DNA of 35,874 nucleotides from NCBI GenBank assembly GCA_002348365.1, contig DEBC01000131.1:1-35874 (forward strand), in the 5' to 3' direction. The notes under the pieces are model-generated. The model did not search any database. It was not told the DNA's origin and saw only the letters and a program-made list of their open reading frames with translations. A program made the position numbers and the translations under genes. Positions 1 through 8,057 of the stretch are shown here, piece by piece (within the stretch, counting starts at the first letter, position 1; every line of letters begins with the position of its first letter). This stretch comes from Alphaproteobacteria bacterium UBA2966. Its GTDB lineage: Bacteria; Pseudomonadota; Alphaproteobacteria; UBA2966.

Positions 1-16
1 CTCAATAGAGTTCAGA

Positions 17-889
17 TTAGCCGGACTCTCTCAATTGCCCTGGACCAGTTTTAGGGGTGCACGTCAGCACTCGATGGTGACGTGTTTTGAATGCCGTGTT
101 CAAGGTGAGGTGCGTAGCACCCAGTTCCTTCCACGCGGCAGCCTCCGCGCGCCAGTCATCGGGTGTTGCATCACCCATTGAGACCCAGGCGTCGAGCCCA
201 ATGTCGTCGGGATTCCGGCCGGCTTTCCCGGCAGCCTCCAGCATTGATTCCCGTGCGGACTCGGCATCATCCCCAGGCGATTGGTAGAGCGTGATCCAGC
301 CTTCGCCGTGTTGCGCAATTCGAGATGCGACATACTCAATGTTGCCGCCGAACCACAGGGGAATAGGGCGTTGAATGGGCATGGGGTTGAGGCCGACATC
401 GGGTATGTCATGCCATTTGCCCTTGAAATTCACGTGCTGCTCGGTCCATAGAGCCTTCAGCACTTCGGTTTGTTCCTCAGACCGCTTGCCGCGATTGTTG
501 AAGGTCTCGTTCAGCGCAACATACTCGACTGGATTCCAGCCCACGCCGATACCGAGACGGAGCCGACCGCCGCTTAGCAGATCGACCGAAGCGGCCTGCC
601 TCGCAACGAGCACGGTTTGTCGCTGGGAGAGAATGAGAACATGCGAACTCAGTTCAATGCTCTGCGTACAAGCTGCGAGAAATCCGAACAGGGCAAAGAC
701 GTCGTGAAAGCAGTCCCCGGAAGTATAGGGCCCGCTCCAATTGGGCCGGCTCTGCGGATTGATTCCGACCACATGGTCGTAGGCTGCCAGATGACTGAAG
801 CCCAGCGCCTCTGCGGTGGTGGCGAATTCCCTGACGACCGACGGGTCACCGCCAATATCCGTTTGCGGAAGTGATACCCCGAGTTGCAC
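17..889 (-). CDS. LLM-class (luciferase-like) flavin/F420-dependent oxidoreductase
   Basis: A 290-residue protein of the bacterial luciferase-like TIM-barrel superfamily, which uses reduced FMN or F420 to oxidise or reduce small organic substrates. The N-terminus MQLGVSLPQTDIGGDP, the ASVDLLSGGRLRLGIGVGWN segment (about residues 101-120) and the PIPLWFGGN segment (about 177-185) are typical of the TIGR03619-like F420 subgroup; the true cofactor cannot be told from sequence. The last 25 or so residues, after LNTAF, are basic and do not look like the usual final helix of the family, so the 3' end may be altered. It is divergent from the alcohol dehydrogenase gene across a 157-bp gap. The substrate is unknown. 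Confidence 0.88.
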   Translation of the reverse strand: MQLGVSLPQTDIGGDPSVVREFATTAEALGFSHLAAYDHVVGINPQSRPNWSGPYTSGDCFHDVFALFGFLAACTQSIELSSHVLILSQRQTVLVARQAASVDLLSGGRLRLGIGVGWNPVEYVALNETFNNRGKRSEEQTEVLKALWTEQHVNFKGKWHDIPDVGLNPMPIQRPIPLWFGGNIEYVASRIAQHGEGWITLYQSPGDDAESARESMLEAAGKAGRNPDDIGLDAWVSMGDATPDDWRAEAAAWKELGATHLTLNTAFKTRHHRVLTCTPKTGPGQLRESG

Positions 890-1046
890 GGCTCTATTTC
901 TCCCTATTTTCTGAACAATTCGCTGACGGGCACCGGGCGCGTCGTGCCCCTTTGATGATCAGGGACAGTGCAGCACAAACCAGTATTATCAGGGGTATCC
1001 CCCAATAGGCTAAATTGCAAATCGACGCATACGGAAGGAAATTGAG

Positions 1047-2174
1047 ATGAGAATGCGTGCCGCCGTCCTGCACGAACAGGGGCGCTCAAAGCCCTACGCC
1101 GAGAGCACGCCGCTCACCGTGGAGGAGCTCGATATCGAGGGCCCTCGCGAGGGCGAAGTACTCATAGAAATGGTGGCGGCAGGACTGTGTCACTCAGACC
1201 TTTCGACAATTGAGGGGCAGCGCCCTCGCAAGCTGCCGACCGTGCTAGGTCACGAGGGTGGCGGTGTCGTGCGCGATGTCGGTCCGGGTGTTCGTGAACT
1301 CGCAGTTGGCGATCACGTGGTGCTGGGTCCGGTACTGGGTTGCGGCGAGTGCCGCGATTGCCTGTCGGGACATCCAGCGTTGTGCACCGCATCCCTTGCG
1401 GCCAAATCGCAAGGAATGATGCTCGACGGCACCTCCCGACTGTCGTGGAATGGAGAGAAGATTTTCCATACCAGTGGCGTTTCCTGTTTCGCCGAATTTT
1501 CGGTCGCCTCGGAATTGTCCGTCGTCGCCATCGACCCCGAGCTTCCCCTGGCGGAAGCAGCGCTGTTCGGGTGTGCCGTCATGACAGGCCTCGGCTCTGT
1601 TGTGAACACTGCCAGGGTCCCTGCCGGTGCGGCCGTGGCGGTCGTCGGTCTGGGCGGCGTCGGGTTATCGGCAATTTTGGGCGCTGTGTTGGTCGGTGCA
1701 GATCGGATCATCGCCGTGGATCTTCATGACGAAAAGCTGTCGCTGGCTGGCGAGATTGGGGCGACCCATTCGTTTCGCGCCTCCGACCCGGACTGCATCG
1801 AGGCCGTCCGTGAACTCACTGGCGGTGGTGTCGATTTCGCCTTTGAAATGTCGGGTGTCACGCAGGGTATGAAGACGGCCTATGACCTTGTCCGCCGCGG
1901 CGGCACCATGGTGACTGCAAGTTTGCCTAATATTGCAGACGAGTTTTCCGTCAACGCCTACGACCTCGTTTCCGGCGAGAAATCCGTGCGGGGCTGCTAC
2001 ATGGGGAGCTGTGTCCCCAGCCGCGATATCCCGAAGTTCCTCCGCATGTACAAGCGGGGCCGCCTTCCTGTCGAAAAGCTGATGAGCGCCTTGATCACCC
2101 TCGACGATATCAATACAGGGTACGACCGGCTGTCGGACGGGAAAGTGGCCCGACAGGTCATCGAATTCTCGTAG
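1047..2174 (+). CDS. Zinc-dependent alcohol dehydrogenase, class III-like MDR
   Basis: A 375-residue medium-chain dehydrogenase/reductase that should oxidise an alcohol to an aldehyde with NAD(P). Catalytic zinc ligands are visible as C48, H69-E70 (GHEGGG) and C176. The structural zinc knuckle is complete (C99, C102, C105, C113). The Rossmann motif GLGGVG lies at 201-206, followed by AVDLHDEK, whose acidic residue favours NAD over NADP. The length matches the class III/mycothiol or NDMA-type subfamily. The start is supported by GGAAGGA seven bases upstream of the ATG. The next gene begins about 60 bp downstream on the same strand. The substrate is unknown; glutathione-dependent formaldehyde activity is possible but not shown. 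Confidence 0.92.
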   Translation: MRMRAAVLHEQGRSKPYAESTPLTVEELDIEGPREGEVLIEMVAAGLCHSDLSTIEGQRPRKLPTVLGHEGGGVVRDVGPGVRELAVGDHVVLGPVLGCGECRDCLSGHPALCTASLAAKSQGMMLDGTSRLSWNGEKIFHTSGVSCFAEFSVASELSVVAIDPELPLAEAALFGCAVMTGLGSVVNTARVPAGAAVAVVGLGGVGLSAILGAVLVGADRIIAVDLHDEKLSLAGEIGATHSFRASDPDCIEAVRELTGGGVDFAFEMSGVTQGMKTAYDLVRRGGTMVTASLPNIADEFSVNAYDLVSGEKSVRGCYMGSCVPSRDIPKFLRMYKRGRLPVEKLMSALITLDDINTGYDRLSDGKVARQVIEFS

Positions 2175-2235
2175 GCCTGATCGCCTAACCTCTGAGACGG
2201 GGAATTCAACTCCTTAAGTTCTGATCGTCGTACCC

Positions 2236-2937
2236 ATGATCTATCAACACCGAATTGTCATCGCGCGTGCCGGCAAGCTGGAAAAGCGTCACGAACAGTT
2301 TCAAGCCAAGGCATTGGAGGCACTGGATGCTGCGGGGTCGGTTCTGATCGGTGCCTGGGAGGTGTATCTAGGCCAGGAAACGGGTAGTGCCGTATGGCAA
2401 CTGCGTCAGTTTGAAAGCCTGACGGCCTGGACTGAGCTTCAGGACCGGGTGGCGGCCGATCAGGCGCTGTCCGAGGCACGTCAGCGCAGCCTCTTCCCGC
2501 ACTTGGATGAGGTCAACACATCGATCCTCCGTCTGGCTGATATCTCACCGGCCTTGCCCACTGAGTGGCCAGACATCGATGAGATCCGCGGACAGCCGCG
2601 CGGCTATATCCAACAACGCATCCTGCGGTTTGGGGTTGGCGCAGCAGCGGAGCATCATGCGTTCTACAAACAAGCTGTGTTACCGGCACTGGAGCGCGAC
2701 GGTGCCCGGCTCATCGGCCTGTTCGATACCATGATAGGTGAGGGCACCACGAACGGCAGGTCGATGCGCAGTGTGGAGTTGCGCCATTTCTCTTCGCTGG
2801 AGCAGTGGCAAACGTGGCGCGAAGCACAGGACAACGAACCGTCACTGAATCAGCTCATCAAGAGCCAGTGGATGCCGCGCGTTCAGCACATGGACAGTGC
2901 CTTGCTCCGACCCTTGGACTACAGCCGAATTCGTTGA
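2236..2937 (+). CDS. NIPSNAP family protein, two tandem domains
   Basis: A 233-residue protein that appears to hold two NIPSNAP-type ferredoxin-like domains (dimeric alpha+beta barrel fold): one starting IYQHRIVIARAGKLEKR and the second starting about residue 123 with YIQQRILRFGVGAAAEH. Both copies share the pattern of a first strand, a helix, an AWEV/LFDT-like strand and a final strand before the domain end. Bacterial NIPSNAP proteins are often encoded beside catabolic genes, but their biochemical role is poorly defined. No strong ribosome-binding site is seen before the ATG; coupling to the upstream dehydrogenase transcript is plausible. It ends convergently with the HyuA gene. Confidence 0.8.
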   Translation: MIYQHRIVIARAGKLEKRHEQFQAKALEALDAAGSVLIGAWEVYLGQETGSAVWQLRQFESLTAWTELQDRVAADQALSEARQRSLFPHLDEVNTSILRLADISPALPTEWPDIDEIRGQPRGYIQQRILRFGVGAAAEHHAFYKQAVLPALERDGARLIGLFDTMIGEGTTNGRSMRSVELRHFSSLEQWQTWREAQDNEPSLNQLIKSQWMPRVQHMDSALLRPLDYSRIR

Positions 2938-2993
2938 ACCCGACACTGCGACTCGAAGCCGCGGAGATCGCTCGAGATGCTGCCATTCACATT

Positions 2994-4529
2994 TTAACTC
3001 GGCAGATCTCCAACGACGCGTAACCGCACTCGGACCGATCGGCCGGGGAGATAGGCAAGCGGAATGGTTTCGACGTCGACGACCTTCAGAGACTCGGGAG
3101 CTGCGCCCGCCAAAGCTGCCTGTTCGTAGGCCATCTGCTCAGCCGCGGCCAGGAAGGCATCTCGGTCCATATCGCGGAATATGTGGTCCACTTCGCCAGA
3201 GATCTGGCCAATGGCGGCGCCGACCGCGTTGGCCACGGCGAAGTGCTGTACCTGGATCACTTCGGAAATTCCGTCCATGTGTTCAGGGATCAACATCGCG
3301 CCGCCGCCAACCGCCAGAACTGGCACGGGAGAGGCGTCGATCTTCATTCTATCCACCGACTCCCAAAGGATCTGGTGGGCTTGGGCCATAATGTCCCTTG
3401 CAAGTTCGCGCCCGATATGCTCCACCCGGTTTGCGTCACCCAGTTCCAACAAGTTCGCCGCCACGGCCATGTCCGTCATGGTTGTTGTTACTCCCCCGAA
3501 CACCAGCGCTTCATCAGTCAGACGGTGCGCGACGCTCTGCGGGCCGATCGTCACAGGATCAGTCGTTACCACTGTGCCGCCACCGAGGCCGATTGACAGC
3601 AGGTCCGGCATTCGAAAGAGCGTTCGCACGCCGCCAATGTCCACGACATTGTTGGCCTCCCGTGGATACCCGGACCGGAGATGCCCGATGTCCGTTGTCG
3701 TTCCCCCGACGTCGATGACGATTGCCTCGTCGATATCCGCCAGGTGAGCGCCGCCACGCATGCTGTTCGTCGGACCGGAGGCGAAGCTGTACACCGGCTG
3801 GTCGCGAGCCGTTTCTGCGTCCACGACGGTTCCGTCGTTCTGCGAGATATATAGCGGTGCGTTGAGTCCGCTTTCAGCGATCGCCGTCTGGAAGGCGTCG
3901 ATGGTTTTCTTTGAGAGATCGATTAGAGATGCATTTAGAAGCGCAGCATTCTCGCGTTCCAGAAGTCCGATGCGGCCCAGGGCGCTGGATTTTGTGATGT
4001 GCAGATCGGGGTGTTCCTGCAGGAGAATTTCTGCTGCTCGGTCTTCGCATTCTGTTGTCAAGGGTGAGAACACGGCGGTCACCGCCGCCGCCGTAACGCC
4101 GGAATTCCGCATTCCGCGACCGGCGTTCGCGACGGCCTTTTCGTCCAGTGCCGTTATCGGGCGTCCATCGTATTCGTGGCCACCGTGGACCAGGAAGTGA
4201 CCACCGTTCGCGATTTGCGAGAGATCTTCCGGCCAGTCGACCATCGGTTCCAGTGTGGCGCAGGCAGGGAGGCAGACACGCAGGGCAGCTGCTCGGTTTA
4301 GGCTCTTGCGCTGAACCACGGCATTCACGAAATGGGTCGTTCCGATCATTATCGCGTCGACGCCGGCCGCATTGTCAGGGTTTTCCCCGAACAGCTCCGC
4401 CAGACCAGTCCGAATTCCCGTCGTCACATCCTCGGTCGTTGGCGTTTTTACGGTGGATCGGACGGTGCCATCCTCTACGAGTACCGCATCGGTGTTTGTC
4501 CCTCCGACGTCTACGCCAATCCGTCTCAT
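2994..4529 (-). CDS. Hydantoinase/oxoprolinase family protein, HyuA-type ATPase subunit
   Basis: A 511-residue member of the hydantoinase A/5-oxoprolinase N-terminal family in the ASKHA ATPase superfamily. The phosphate-binding motif GVDVGGTNTDAVLVEDG stands at the N-terminus and a second, VIDVGGTTTDIG, near residue 270. A glycine-rich GLGGGT follows. Characterised relatives use ATP to open cyclic amides such as hydantoins or 5-oxoproline, usually with a HyuB partner. Here the start overlaps the stop of the upstream DUF917 gene (ATGA), so the two are translationally coupled. No HyuB gene is adjacent; one occurs about 30 kb away at the window end. The substrate is unknown. Confidence 0.9.
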   Translation of the reverse strand: MRRIGVDVGGTNTDAVLVEDGTVRSTVKTPTTEDVTTGIRTGLAELFGENPDNAAGVDAIMIGTTHFVNAVVQRKSLNRAAALRVCLPACATLEPMVDWPEDLSQIANGGHFLVHGGHEYDGRPITALDEKAVANAGRGMRNSGVTAAAVTAVFSPLTTECEDRAAEILLQEHPDLHITKSSALGRIGLLERENAALLNASLIDLSKKTIDAFQTAIAESGLNAPLYISQNDGTVVDAETARDQPVYSFASGPTNSMRGGAHLADIDEAIVIDVGGTTTDIGHLRSGYPREANNVVDIGGVRTLFRMPDLLSIGLGGGTVVTTDPVTIGPQSVAHRLTDEALVFGGVTTTMTDMAVAANLLELGDANRVEHIGRELARDIMAQAHQILWESVDRMKIDASPVPVLAVGGGAMLIPEHMDGISEVIQVQHFAVANAVGAAIGQISGEVDHIFRDMDRDAFLAAAEQMAYEQAALAGAAPESLKVVDVETIPLAYLPGRSVRVRLRVVGDLPS

Positions 4530-5638
4530 TTCGACTCGTCCTGGAATACGGAGCGGAAATCCAGATCGAAGCCGAAGGCACGAGGGCCGGCGAAGGTGAG
4601 CCCATTCTCGCTCTTGAACACGTCTGGACCCGGAAGCGCCAGGACAGTCACGCGTTGGCCATAACGGATTGCCTCGGTGCTAATACCATCTCCGCTGACA
4701 CTGTCGACCACGCAGATAAGGTCTGGGGTCATGACCGCGGCCTTGTCGTCCTGGTAGCCAACGGAGAATTCGTTCTGGAAATGCACCGTGAATTCCGAGC
4801 CGGCATCTGCGCCCAACCCTTCAATGCGTGCCCGGCCCCTCAAGAACCCTTTGGTTGCATGACGGTCGACGTCGATGACCTTGCCGGTGAAAAGTCTCAA
4901 GCCGCGTCCCACCGAAATAATGGCGTCAACCGGATCAAGATGATTTCGTCTGGCCTCGAGTACCGCATGCCCCAAGCCGATCGCCTGGGTCGTCGTATGG
5001 AGAATCCCGTGCTCTTTGATCTCGGCCCCGGTTCTAGGCGCCATACAGATCGTCGCAGTCGAACCCACCTCGGTGGTTAAGCTTCGAGCCAGGCGTTCAA
5101 CCCAGCGATTATCAACCGCCGTTGTAATCAGAACGTCATTCTCGCGGATGTCAGACAGCGCGAAGGGTATGCAAGACAGTCCCCCAACAGCGAAGCTGGT
5201 CATCTGGAGTTCCGGATAGGCCCGCCCCATGCCGTCGGCATCGACAACGGGATATCCAGTAAATGCAGCGACCATCGTTGGATGCACACCGTTCCCACCA
5301 CCGATTTCCATGCTCATTACGGCGTCGAAGGGGCGGCCGAGAAAATCTTCCATTGTTCGGACCGGGCGTAGCGCATGGTAGGCGTCCGGGATACGTTCTT
5401 TACCGACAAGTGGCGCGCCCATGGTGGAAACCACAGCGACCAGCGCATCGTCTGCCAGATCGAACGGATCGATGAGAGCTGCGAACATGCCCTCGCGATA
5501 GAGCATCTTGGTGTTCAGGAGCTTGTGATAGGGATCACCACCGCCACCCGTACCGAGAATCCAGGCACCGAGTGCCAGCGCGTCCAGGTCTTGCAGCGAC
5601 AGTTGGCGCGGCTTTTCAAGGGCTCCGCTGCTCGCCAT
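4526..5638 (-). CDS. DUF917 family protein coupled to HyuA
   Basis: A 370-residue protein of the DUF917 family, recognised by the opening LDALALGAWILGTGGGGDPY, by GGGNGVHP near residue 115 and by the conserved HTTTQAIGLGHAV segment. Members are commonly encoded next to HyuA-type proteins and are sometimes described as a second hydantoinase-like subunit; the reaction is not established. The start has GAGGAA six bases upstream. The stop overlaps the start of the HyuA gene by ATGA, which suggests a fixed stoichiometry or a complex. The gene is the first of a two-gene leftward operon whose promoter must lie in the 152-bp gap shared with the rightward amidohydrolase gene. Confidence 0.88.
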   Translation of the reverse strand: MASSGALEKPRQLSLQDLDALALGAWILGTGGGGDPYHKLLNTKMLYREGMFAALIDPFDLADDALVAVVSTMGAPLVGKERIPDAYHALRPVRTMEDFLGRPFDAVMSMEIGGGNGVHPTMVAAFTGYPVVDADGMGRAYPELQMTSFAVGGLSCIPFALSDIRENDVLITTAVDNRWVERLARSLTTEVGSTATICMAPRTGAEIKEHGILHTTTQAIGLGHAVLEARRNHLDPVDAIISVGRGLRLFTGKVIDVDRHATKGFLRGRARIEGLGADAGSEFTVHFQNEFSVGYQDDKAAVMTPDLICVVDSVSGDGISTEAIRYGQRVTVLALPGPDVFKSENGLTFAGPRAFGFDLDFRSVFQDESK

Positions 5639-5790
5639 ATGGTTCCTCGCTTCGATCTGATCTCACCGTCAAATATAGCCTTCCCATCACATCGTGTTCA
5701 GGTGCTTCGGTCTCGTAGATCCCTGAACCTGATCCATTGACGCCTGTTATGCTGGTGGCTGCTGGTTCTTGCAGATTACAGAGAGATCCG
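5639..5790. promoter_or_regulatory. Divergent promoter region, DUF917-HyuA and amidohydrolase
   Basis: This 152-bp gap separates two divergent genes, so it must hold both promoters. It contains an inverted repeat, GTTCAGG at 5696-5702 and CCTGAAC at 5722-5728, with a 19-nt spacer. A TTGACG hexamer lies at 5737-5742 facing the amidohydrolase, but I see no well-spaced -10 element. The inverted repeat could be a regulator site, though seven-base arms can arise by chance. Confidence 0.3.
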
Positions 5791-6597
5791 ATGCCAATCG
5801 TCGACGCACAGGTCCATCTCTGGCGCACAGGGATTGCCCACCCTCCTCATCCAGCCAAGCCTTTTCTGGTCGAGGATGCAATATCAGGAATGGACGAGGC
5901 GGGAATTGATCGCGCCCTTGTTCATCCACCTGCGAGCTGGGATCCACTCTCCAACGAGCAGGCGGTGGAGGCCATCCAGGCATATCCCGAGCGCTTTGCC
6001 ATTCTGGGCTGTCCCTCGGTTGATCAGCCGGAAAGCCCGGAACTCATACGAGAGTGGAAGGAACGTCCCGGCATGCTGGGCTACCGGTTCTACTTCAATC
6101 AGCCACACAATCGCGCCTGGCCCATCGATGGCACGCTGGACTGGCTGTGGCCCGCCGCAGAGGAAGCGGGCACGCCGTTGGCCCTGCTGGCGGGCGACTG
6201 GCTGCCCTTGCTGGGCGAGATCGCCGCCCGCCATCCGGCACTAAAATTGATGGTGGACCATATGGGCGCGGTAAGGGGTGCTACAGGTGACGCAGCATTC
6301 CCCAAGATGAAGGAGCTGACGGCTCTTTCGCGATTCTCGAATGTCGCAGTCAAGCTGACTGGTGGGCCCTTTTATGCGGACGACACTTATCCCTTCAAGA
6401 GTCTCCACAAACACTACCGGGCCATGTACGACGCATTCGGACCTCACCGTCTCTTTTGGGGCACCGATATCACGAAGATGCCCTGCTCATGGAAGGAGTG
6501 CGTGACTCATTTCCAGGAGATCGACTGGATTCCGGATGCCGATAAGGACCTGATTATGGGTGATGCGGTGTGCGACTGGCTCGGCTGGAAGCGCTGA
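5791..6597 (+). CDS. Amidohydrolase family protein (amidohydrolase 2 / metal-dependent TIM barrel)
   Basis: A 268-residue member of the PF04909-type amidohydrolases, which include decarboxylases and lactonases such as those of 2-pyrone-4,6-dicarboxylate and sugar-lactone pathways. The first strand MPIVDAQVHLWR carries the usual metal-binding D/H pair, the middle has LKLMVDHMG, and the C-terminal FWGTDITKMP holds the conserved Asp. I chose the ATG at 5791 because it directly precedes the conserved first strand and has AGAGAG just upstream; the in-frame ATG at 5737 would add 18 residues unlike the family. It lies divergent to the DUF917-HyuA operon. The substrate is unknown. Confidence 0.88.
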   Translation: MPIVDAQVHLWRTGIAHPPHPAKPFLVEDAISGMDEAGIDRALVHPPASWDPLSNEQAVEAIQAYPERFAILGCPSVDQPESPELIREWKERPGMLGYRFYFNQPHNRAWPIDGTLDWLWPAAEEAGTPLALLAGDWLPLLGEIAARHPALKLMVDHMGAVRGATGDAAFPKMKELTALSRFSNVAVKLTGGPFYADDTYPFKSLHKHYRAMYDAFGPHRLFWGTDITKMPCSWKECVTHFQEIDWIPDADKDLIMGDAVCDWLGWKR

Positions 6598-6601
6598 CAC
6601 A

Positions 6602-6624
6602 GGCGTTCAATGGATTGAAGCGCC
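6602..6624. terminator. Hairpin between convergent genes
   Basis: GGCGTTCAAT (6602-6611) and ATTGAA-G-CGCC (6614-6624) form a stem of ten pairs with one bulged G and a two-base centre. It starts five bases after the amidohydrolase stop and faces the dioxygenase gene coming the other way, so a bidirectional terminator is plausible. There is no T tract, so this is not a classical intrinsic terminator. Confidence 0.4.
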
Positions 6625-6668
6625 AACCGCTGGAAAGCATTGCCTGAATGGGTCGCACCTGGGGGGAT

Positions 6669-7610
6669 TTAGAACGGCTCGTCGCCGGAGATCGTGGTGC
6701 GGTGCATGTGACGGCGGTCTTTCTGCAGGTCGTAATCCTGCACCGCATTGTGCATGAGGCTGCGGTTGTCCCAGAACACGATGTCGTTGGCCCGCCACTT
6801 GTGGCGGTAGACGAAGCGCGGATCGACCGCATGTTCGTACAGGAATTCGAAAATCGGCTCGCTCTCTTCTTCTGTCATGCCATCGAATCTCAGCGCGAAT
6901 CCGGGACTGACATAGAGCGCCTTGCGGCCTGATTCGGGGTGCGTTCGGATAGCAGGATGGGTGACGGGCCGCGTCTTCTTCATCGCCTTGTCGCTGTAAG
7001 GTTGCGGAGATCTGTAGCGGGCCTTGGCGAAGTCGTGCACGACCCGCAGACCGGCCAGTAGCTCCTTCATGCCATCCGACAGGGCGTCGTAGGCCAGGAA
7101 CTGGTTGGCGAACATGGTGTCCCCACCGATCTCGGGAACCTCGTGCGCGCGCAGGATCGAACCCAATGAAGGCTTGGGCATGTATTGCAGGTCGGAATGC
7201 CAGTAGTTCCCGACCCCGGCACGACCGAACAACTTGCTATTCTTCTTGAGGTTGGAAAGCACCAGGATTTCCTTGTGCCCCTTCAGGAGGTATTCCGTCA
7301 GAACGTGAATCTCGAGCTTTCCGAAACGGCGGCTAAAGGCGACATGCTGTTCCGGCGTGATGTCCTGATCGCGGATCAACACAAGACTGTTCTCGACAAG
7401 CGCTTTCCTGATCTGGGCAATGGTGTCGTCCAACAGGTCCTCCCTCAGGTCCACGTTGAGGATCTCGGCGCCGAGGGCGGGCGAAACACGCTTAATCTCG
7501 ACCTGTGATTTTGTCATTGCGACCTTCCTCGAAGGCGATTTGGTTTGCTTCCGGGAAGTTTTGCCGCGCGCTGTCTTGCGCTTGCGTTCTGCGCTTTCAG
7601 TAACTGCCAT
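6669..7610 (-). CDS. TauD/TfdA-family Fe(II)/2-oxoglutarate dioxygenase
   Basis: A 313-residue dioxygenase expected to hydroxylate a small organic substrate with 2-oxoglutarate and O2. The iron triad is visible as H138-x-D140 (WHSDLQY) and H287 (DNRSLMHNAV), with arginines at 299-304 (RRHMHRTTISG) for 2-oxoglutarate and the GGDTMFAN segment near 162-169. Taurine is only one of many substrates in this family. The first 31 residues are an unusual Lys/Arg/Ser/Thr-rich tail. Two starts are credible: the ATG at 7610 has GAGGA seven bases upstream, and an internal ATG at 7517 (giving 282 residues, the normal size) has GAGGAAGG five bases upstream. It stands convergent to the amidohydrolase. Confidence 0.9.
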   Translation of the reverse strand: MAVTESAERKRKTARGKTSRKQTKSPSRKVAMTKSQVEIKRVSPALGAEILNVDLREDLLDDTIAQIRKALVENSLVLIRDQDITPEQHVAFSRRFGKLEIHVLTEYLLKGHKEILVLSNLKKNSKLFGRAGVGNYWHSDLQYMPKPSLGSILRAHEVPEIGGDTMFANQFLAYDALSDGMKELLAGLRVVHDFAKARYRSPQPYSDKAMKKTRPVTHPAIRTHPESGRKALYVSPGFALRFDGMTEEESEPIFEFLYEHAVDPRFVYRHKWRANDIVFWDNRSLMHNAVQDYDLQKDRRHMHRTTISGDEPF

Positions 7611-7739
7611 GACTATCCTCGATTCCCGACACCGTGAGATGTCAAACCCCTTTCTCGCGGCCTGCTACAATTCGACACGTTACAAAAATGCTTCGTGATC
7701 GGTGAGAGAGTCAACGATGTGGTTCGACCTGCCACAGTC

Positions 7740-8057
7740 TCAGGGAACCTCGACCTCCAAACTGAGAATCAGCGAACTCCAGGATTTGCCGTGCCCGTCG
7801 AGGTTGAGTGACTCGTTCACGCCACCTTCCAGGGCCTGATCCATGACCATGTTGATGCCGTTCAGGTTGGGCAGTTCGTAGCGCGTGATTTCGCCGCGCA
7901 GTAGGTTGCCGAATTCCTGCTTCAACCGGGCTGGTGTCACTTCCGCCAGGATCACCGGATAATGCTCGGCCTCATAGGCGAAGACGGACACGTTGGAGCG
8001 GTTGCCCTTGTCACCCGCGCGGGCATGGGCGATCTCGCGCAGGGGGCGCCGGCTCAT
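7740..8057 (-). CDS. AtuA-associated ferredoxin-fold domain protein (small AtuA subunit)
   Basis: A 105-residue protein matching the domain that forms the C-terminus of long AtuA-like proteins: LREIAHARAGDKGNRSNVSV at the start, then FGNLLRGEITRYELPNLNGI and a glycine-containing end. I placed the start at 8057 because MSRRPLREIAHARAGDKG is the conserved beginning and the ATG overlaps the TGA of the upstream gene (ATGA). A longer frame reaches 8195 but its extra residues are an arginine-rich shadow of the upstream gene. It is therefore translationally coupled to the AtuA core and probably forms a complex with it. The biochemical activity is unknown. Confidence 0.85.
   Translation of the reverse strand: MSRRPLREIAHARAGDKGNRSNVSVFAYEAEHYPVILAEVTPARLKQEFGNLLRGEITRYELPNLNGINMVMDQALEGGVNESLNLDGHGKSWSSLILSLEVEVP

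Noticed and set aside
4148..5080. 310-codon rightward open frame
   Set aside because: It lies antisense to both HyuA and DUF917, has an Arg/Pro/His-rich composition and no family resemblance; a GC-rich shadow frame.
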